7,898 nucleotides of DNA from Alphaproteobacteria bacterium (GTDB lineage: Bacteria > Pseudomonadota > Alphaproteobacteria > ATCC43930 > CGMCC-115725). Below the pieces are notes generated by a model that made no database searches, was not told the origin of the DNA, and was given only the letters and a program-made list of their open reading frames with translations. The translations under genes and the position numbers were made by a program. Positions 5,616 through 7,898 of this stretch are shown piece after piece. Location: the NCBI GenBank assembly GCA_030039775.1, contig JASHUX010000170.1, positions 1 through 7,898 of the forward strand, in the 5' to 3' direction. Within the stretch, counting starts at the first letter, position 1. Every line of letters starts with the position of its first letter.

Positions 5616-6853
5616 TAGAGCGGCGACAGCGGCGCCATGCCGAAATGGACGCGCGACAGGTTGGGGGCCGTCCGCATATAGCGCATGGTGCCGTGGGTGC
5701 GGAGCACCGCGAGATCGCGGAAATGGCGCGCGATCTTCGAATCCTTGCGGCCGCTCGAGGTGCCGGCGCTGGTGAACAGCAGATCGGTCGCTTCCCAGGC
5801 GAGCTTCACACAATGCTGCTCGACCAGGATCATGGAACGGTCGGCCTCGTCGCTGAACGGCACGCCATCCTCGGCCCAGGCACGGCAATGCTCGGTATAG
5901 TCGCGCGCGACCTGCAGCATCGCATTCTCGGCGGTGTCGATCCAGGCGCGGGCAAGGCCGTAATACTCTTGATACTCTTGCAGTTCGACGCGGGTGCTGG
6001 TGCCGCCGCCGAAACGCTGCGGCTTGGCCAGGATCTCCTCGAACAGATCAAGCGCGCCGCGCGCGATGCCGATCGCAACCGCCGTTGCCTCGCCGATAAG
6101 AAAGGTCGATTTGCGGCCGTGATAGATCGGATTGCGCAGCAGCCGGGTCTTCATGTCGCGCGCCGGCGGCGCTTGCCAGATCGTCCAATCGACGACGCGG
6201 TGCGTCGGCAAAAGGATATTGTCGGCGATGGCGCGCTTCGAACCCGTGCCCTGCATGCCGATCATGTTCCAATTGCTCACGATCGAGAATTCGTCGCGCT
6301 TCAACAGCACGTGCATGTGGACTGGCTGCCCGTCGGGCCCGATTCGCATCGCGCCGCCGAGGAGATGCGTGGCCGTGTCGCAGCCCGAGGCGTAGTCCCA
6401 CGCGCCCTTGCAGCGCCAGCCGTCCTCGACCTTGGTCATCATCGCCGGCGTGCCGACCGCGGGACAGCGGAACTCGCCGTCGTCGCCATAGGCGTCGAAC
6501 TGCGCCTCGTCGCCGAACACGGAAAGGATCAGCGGATGGCCCGCGGTCAGCGCGAGGACCCAGCCGCTCGACGGACAGCCGCGCGAAATCTCCATCATCA
6601 CCTTCACGAAGGTGACCATATCGAATTCGTAACCGCCGAACATGCGCGGCTGGATAATGCGGTAAAAGCCGGCCTTGACGAATTCGTCATTGGTTTCGGG
6701 AAGGATCGAGCCGTGCGCCTCGGTTTTGTCCTGGCGCTCGCGGAGGACCGGCCGCATCGCGACCGCACGGTGCAGCATTTCCTCCGACGTCAGGTCCGGC
6801 TCGGGCGGCGTTATCGTCGCCGCGTCCTTTCGTGCCGCCATCCGTACTGCCAT
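5615..6853 (-). CDS. Acyl-CoA dehydrogenase-fold flavin-dependent monooxygenase, oxygenase component
   Basis: A 412-residue protein of the acyl-CoA dehydrogenase fold, resembling the two-component flavin monooxygenases (HsaA, p-hydroxyphenylacetate hydroxylase C2 and relatives). Seen: FYRIIQPRMFGGYEFD in the N-terminal helical domain, GCPSSGWVLALTAGHPL, KGAWDYASGCDTATHLLGGA in the middle beta domain, NMIGMQGTGSK at about residues 195-206 followed by LLPTHRVVDW, and a C-terminal helical domain ending with a HFRDLAVLRTHGTMRY segment. The SSGWV and GMxGTGS motifs are common in this monooxygenase group. I see no obvious catalytic glutamate of true acyl-CoA dehydrogenases, but a structural alignment would be needed to be sure. 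Such enzymes use reduced FMN or FAD supplied by a separate reductase to hydroxylate phenols or similar rings; no reductase gene is visible in the window. ATG 6853 is preceded by GGGAGG at five bases, so the start is well supported. It is the first gene of a two-gene operon. Confidence 0.85.
   Translation of the reverse strand: MAVRMAARKDAATITPPEPDLTSEEMLHRAVAMRPVLRERQDKTEAHGSILPETNDEFVKAGFYRIIQPRMFGGYEFDMVTFVKVMMEISRGCPSSGWVLALTAGHPLILSVFGDEAQFDAYGDDGEFRCPAVGTPAMMTKVEDGWRCKGAWDYASGCDTATHLLGGAMRIGPDGQPVHMHVLLKRDEFSIVSNWNMIGMQGTGSKRAIADNILLPTHRVVDWTIWQAPPARDMKTRLLRNPIYHGRKSTFLIGEATAVAIGIARGALDLFEEILAKPQRFGGGTSTRVELQEYQEYYGLARAWIDTAENAMLQVARDYTEHCRAWAEDGVPFSDEADRSMILVEQHCVKLAWEATDLLFTSAGTSSGRKDSKIARHFRDLAVLRTHGTMRYMRTAPNLSRVHFGMAPLSPL
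5963..5980 (-). repeat. Perfect 9-bp tandem duplication inside the monooxygenase gene
   Basis: Two adjacent copies of ATACTCTTG (+ strand) at 5963-5971 and 5972-5980. They encode Gln-Glu-Tyr twice in the C-terminal helical domain (LQEYQEYYGL). The duplication keeps the frame, so it adds or repeats three residues without breaking the gene. Confidence 0.7.
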
Positions 6854-6858
6854 CGGAG

Positions 6859-6864
6859 CCTCCC
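6859..6864 (-). promoter_or_regulatory. Shine-Dalgarno GGGAGG for the monooxygenase gene
   Basis: On the minus strand GGGAGG stands five bases before ATG 6853. It is the strongest ribosome binding site on this strand and selects this ATG over the in-frame ATG four codons later. Confidence 0.8.
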
Positions 6865-6889
6865 AATTATCATATCAATTGGATGTGAT
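6863..6889. promoter_or_regulatory. AT-rich inverted repeats: candidate operator of the monooxygenase operon
   Basis: An AT-rich island in otherwise GC-rich DNA carries two overlapping inverted repeats: CCAATT-8 bases-AATTGG (6863-6882, perfect arms) and ATCATATC-AATTG-GATGTGAT (6869-6889, seven of eight arm positions paired). On the minus strand the hexamer TATGAT occurs twice, at 6893-6888 and 6874-6869, and could act as a -10 element; the first would leave a leader of about 28 bases, but no good -35 is visible. The size and position fit a MarR-, TetR- or GntR-type repressor site. No regulator gene is in the window, so the regulator is unknown. Confidence 0.4.
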
Positions 6890-6926
6890 CATAGCGGCGC
6901 ACGCTGAATGCCGCCACGAAAAGCCA

Positions 6927-6951
6927 TGCGATTTCGCGCGGCGAAATTGCG
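6927..6951. repeat. GC-rich hairpin in the divergent intergenic region
   Basis: ATTTCGC (6931-6937) and GCGAAAT (6941-6947) form a perfect 7-bp stem around a GCG loop. Two further Watson-Crick pairs and two G-T wobbles extend the stem to about 6927-6951. No T-run follows on either strand, so it is not a standard intrinsic terminator. Lying between divergent genes, it may be a protein-binding site or simply chance. Confidence 0.35.
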
Positions 6952-6982
6952 CGAAAATGAATCGCTTTTGAGGTGTCTCCGC

Positions 6983-7010
6983 TTGCGGGCGCGCTTGCTC
7001 ATCCCATAAT
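6983..7010 (+). promoter_or_regulatory. Candidate sigma70-type promoter for the CBS-domain gene
   Basis: TTGCGG (6983-6988), a 16-base spacer, and CATAAT (7005-7010, five of six matches to TATAAT). Transcription would begin near 7017 and give a leader of roughly 75 bases that starts with the GGGGG-TTTTTT-GGGGG stretch. The -35 match is limited to TTG, so this is only a candidate. Confidence 0.35.
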
Positions 7011-7080
7011 AGGCGTGGGGGTTTTTTGGGGGTTGGCGCCGGACGGCCCGACCCGGCTTCCGACGCCAGCTCGCCTGGAT

Positions 7081-7086
7081 GGAGGA
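7081..7086 (+). promoter_or_regulatory. Shine-Dalgarno GGAGGA selecting ATG 7091
   Basis: GGAGGA lies four bases before ATG 7091 and overlaps the G of a competing in-frame ATG at 7079. A ribosome binding here would use 7091, which removes four residues from the longest possible reading frame. Confidence 0.75.
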
Positions 7087-7090
7087 AGCC

Positions 7091-7522
7091 ATGAATGTTC
7101 GCAGCATCCTGGACCACAAGGGTCGCGCGGTCGCGACCATCCGCCCCGAGGCGGGCATCGAGGAGGCGGTGGCGCTGCTTCGCCATCGCGGCATCGGCGC
7201 GCTGGTCGTTACCAGCGACAAGACTATCGTCGAGGGCATCATCTCCGAGCGCGACATCGTTCGGGCGCTCGGCGAATGGGGCTCCGATATCGGCGGCATG
7301 CGCGTTGCGACACTGATGAGCCGCGACGTCGTGACCTGCACCGAAGCCGACAGCGTGGTCGATCTCGCCTGCTTGATGACCGAGCGGCGCATTCGCCATT
7401 TACCGGTGATCGAACGTGGCGCCCTGGTGGGGATCGTCAGCATCGGCGACGTGGTGAAGAGTCGCATCGCCGAAGTCGAGTCGGAAGTCGAGGCGGTGAA
7501 AGAGATGATCGCGCAAGCGTAG
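7091..7522 (+). CDS. Small protein with paired CBS domains
   Basis: A 143-residue stand-alone CBS-pair (Bateman module). The first CBS domain spans about residues 8-60 and contains RGIGALVVTSD and GIISERDIVRAL. The second spans about 74-125 and contains TLMSRDVVTC, RRIRHLPVIERG and LVGIVSIGDVV. A charged helix follows to the C-terminus. CBS pairs bind adenosyl ligands such as AMP, ATP, NAD or S-adenosylmethionine and act as sensors; stand-alone versions of this length are common in alphaproteobacteria, and their partners are mostly unknown. There is no enzymatic domain, signal peptide or membrane segment, so it should be cytoplasmic. It is divergent from the monooxygenase operon and 43 bases before the RmuC-like gene, and probably belongs with the chromosomal background, not the catabolic genes. 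The start at 7091 follows the GGAGGA ribosome binding site. Confidence 0.92.
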   Translation: MNVRSILDHKGRAVATIRPEAGIEEAVALLRHRGIGALVVTSDKTIVEGIISERDIVRALGEWGSDIGGMRVATLMSRDVVTCTEADSVVDLACLMTERRIRHLPVIERGALVGIVSIGDVVKSRIAEVESEVEAVKEMIAQA

Positions 7523-7546
7523 CTTCCCTCTCGACAGCACGTAAAT

Positions 7547-7564
7547 CCGCCATGACAATGGCGG
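7547..7564 (+). repeat. Perfect hairpin directly before the RmuC-like start codon
   Basis: CCGCCAT (7547-7553) and ATGGCGG (7558-7564) pair perfectly around a GACA loop and end one base before ATG 7566. No T-run follows, so it is a weak candidate for a terminator of the CBS gene. In an mRNA crossing the gap it would occupy the place where a ribosome binding site is expected. Confidence 0.45.
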
Positions 7565-7565
7565 C

Positions 7566-7898
7566 ATGGAAAATGCGCTGATTGGGATTGCCGTGGCGGC
7601 GGTCGTCGCCGCCATCGGCCTTGTCTTTGTCGCCGCGCGGATGCGTCTTGAGGCATCCAAGTGGCGCTTTCAGTTCGAAGCGGCGCAGCGGCTTAGTGAA
7701 GATAGGGAGCGGATGCAGCGCGATAATATCGACGCGGTGCGTGATGCCGCGAAATCGGCCTCGCTTGAGGCGGCCCAGAGCGTGTCGTCTAAGCTGCTAG
7801 AGGACCACAAGCGCGAGACGGACGCGGCGAAAAAAGCTTCGATCGAGCAAACCCAAGAAACCAGCGACAAGCTCACCCGGCACTTCAAAGACCTGGGC
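7566..7898 (+). CDS. rmuC: Probable RmuC-type DNA recombination protein, N-terminus only (3'-truncated)
   Basis: The frame from ATG 7566 is open for 111 codons to the window edge. An in-frame TAA at 7542-7544 leaves no earlier start except rare codons. Residues about 4-24 (LIGIAVAAVVAAIGLVFVAA) form one membrane helix with a short outside tail. The rest is charged and heptad-like, a long coiled coil with SSKLLEDHKRE and KLTRHFKDLG segments. A membrane anchor followed by a coiled coil containing a KLLEDHKRE-type segment matches my recollection of the RmuC N-terminus, where it precedes a nuclease-like domain implicated in limiting DNA inversions. That diagnostic domain lies beyond the edge, so another membrane-anchored coiled-coil protein cannot be excluded. 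No Shine-Dalgarno is visible before the ATG. It follows the CBS gene by 43 bases in the same direction and could be co-transcribed or use its own promoter. Confidence 0.6.
   Translation, partial: MENALIGIAVAAVVAAIGLVFVAARMRLEASKWRFQFEAAQRLSEDRERMQRDNIDAVRDAAKSASLEAAQSVSSKLLEDHKRETDAAKKASIEQTQETSDKLTRHFKDLG

Noticed and set aside
4794..5618. Plus-strand open frame opposite the HIBADH-family dehydrogenase
   Set aside because: It is fully antisense to a gene with intact Rossmann and catalytic-lysine motifs and has no recognisable domain.
5645..6907. Long + strand open frame (about 420 codons) opposite the flavin monooxygenase gene
   Set aside because: It is antisense to a gene with clear family motifs and a strong ribosome binding site. 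Its Arg/Ala/His-rich translation has no recognisable domain. Long antisense frames are common in GC-rich coding DNA.
7017..7042. Possible G-quadruplex in the G-rich leader
   Set aside because: Only two long G-runs are present, separated by T6; the remaining G pairs are too short to complete a stable four-run quadruplex.
1..7898. tRNA, rRNA, CRISPR, transposase or integrase signatures marking a mobile island
   Set aside because: None was seen on either strand. The cluster looks chromosomal, and any claim of horizontal transfer would lack support from this window.

Overview
The window is GC-rich and densely coding, with short intergenic gaps and translationally coupled genes. The gene families suggest an alphaproteobacterium (Rhizobiales or Rhodospirillales-like), possibly from an environmental or metagenomic assembly. 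That placement is inferred from gene content and composition, not from a marker gene. I saw no rRNA, tRNA, CRISPR array, transposase or integrase.

Left and centre (1-4706, + strand) hold a catabolic block. It begins with the C-terminal two-thirds of a LigJ/4-oxalomesaconate hydratase-like amidohydrolase. A roughly 170-base remnant follows that looks like an internally deleted Rieske aromatic-ring oxygenase gene. Next come a second amidohydrolase of the PF04909 superfamily but a different subtype, a secreted ABC-transporter substrate-binding protein of the peptide/nickel type, and an Old Yellow Enzyme-family flavin ene-reductase. Gaps between the intact genes are 2 to 65 bases, so this reads as one operon or two consecutive ones.

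The centre-right (4707-6853, - strand) is a two-gene operon convergent with the first block: an acyl-CoA-dehydrogenase-fold flavin monooxygenase followed by a beta-hydroxyacid dehydrogenase of the HIBADH family, joined by a TAATG stop/start overlap. Its stop codon abuts the ene-reductase stop codon with no base between them.

A divergent intergenic region (6854-7090) contains an AT-rich inverted repeat that may be an operator, a strong Shine-Dalgarno for the monooxygenase, a GC-rich hairpin and a candidate sigma70-type promoter for the rightward gene.

The right end (7091-7898, + strand) looks like ordinary chromosomal housekeeping: a small protein with paired CBS domains, and the start of a membrane-anchored coiled-coil protein that resembles RmuC and runs off the edge.

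Together, the Rieske remnant, LigJ-like hydratase, amidohydrolase, flavin monooxygenase, ene-reductase, beta-hydroxyacid dehydrogenase and solute-binding protein suggest uptake and breakdown of an aromatic or xenobiotic carboxylic acid. The substrate cannot be read from sequence. I found no clearly unprecedented system. The points most worth a second look are the collapsed Rieske gene, the altered FMN-contact residues of the ene-reductase, and the regulatory DNA between the divergent genes.
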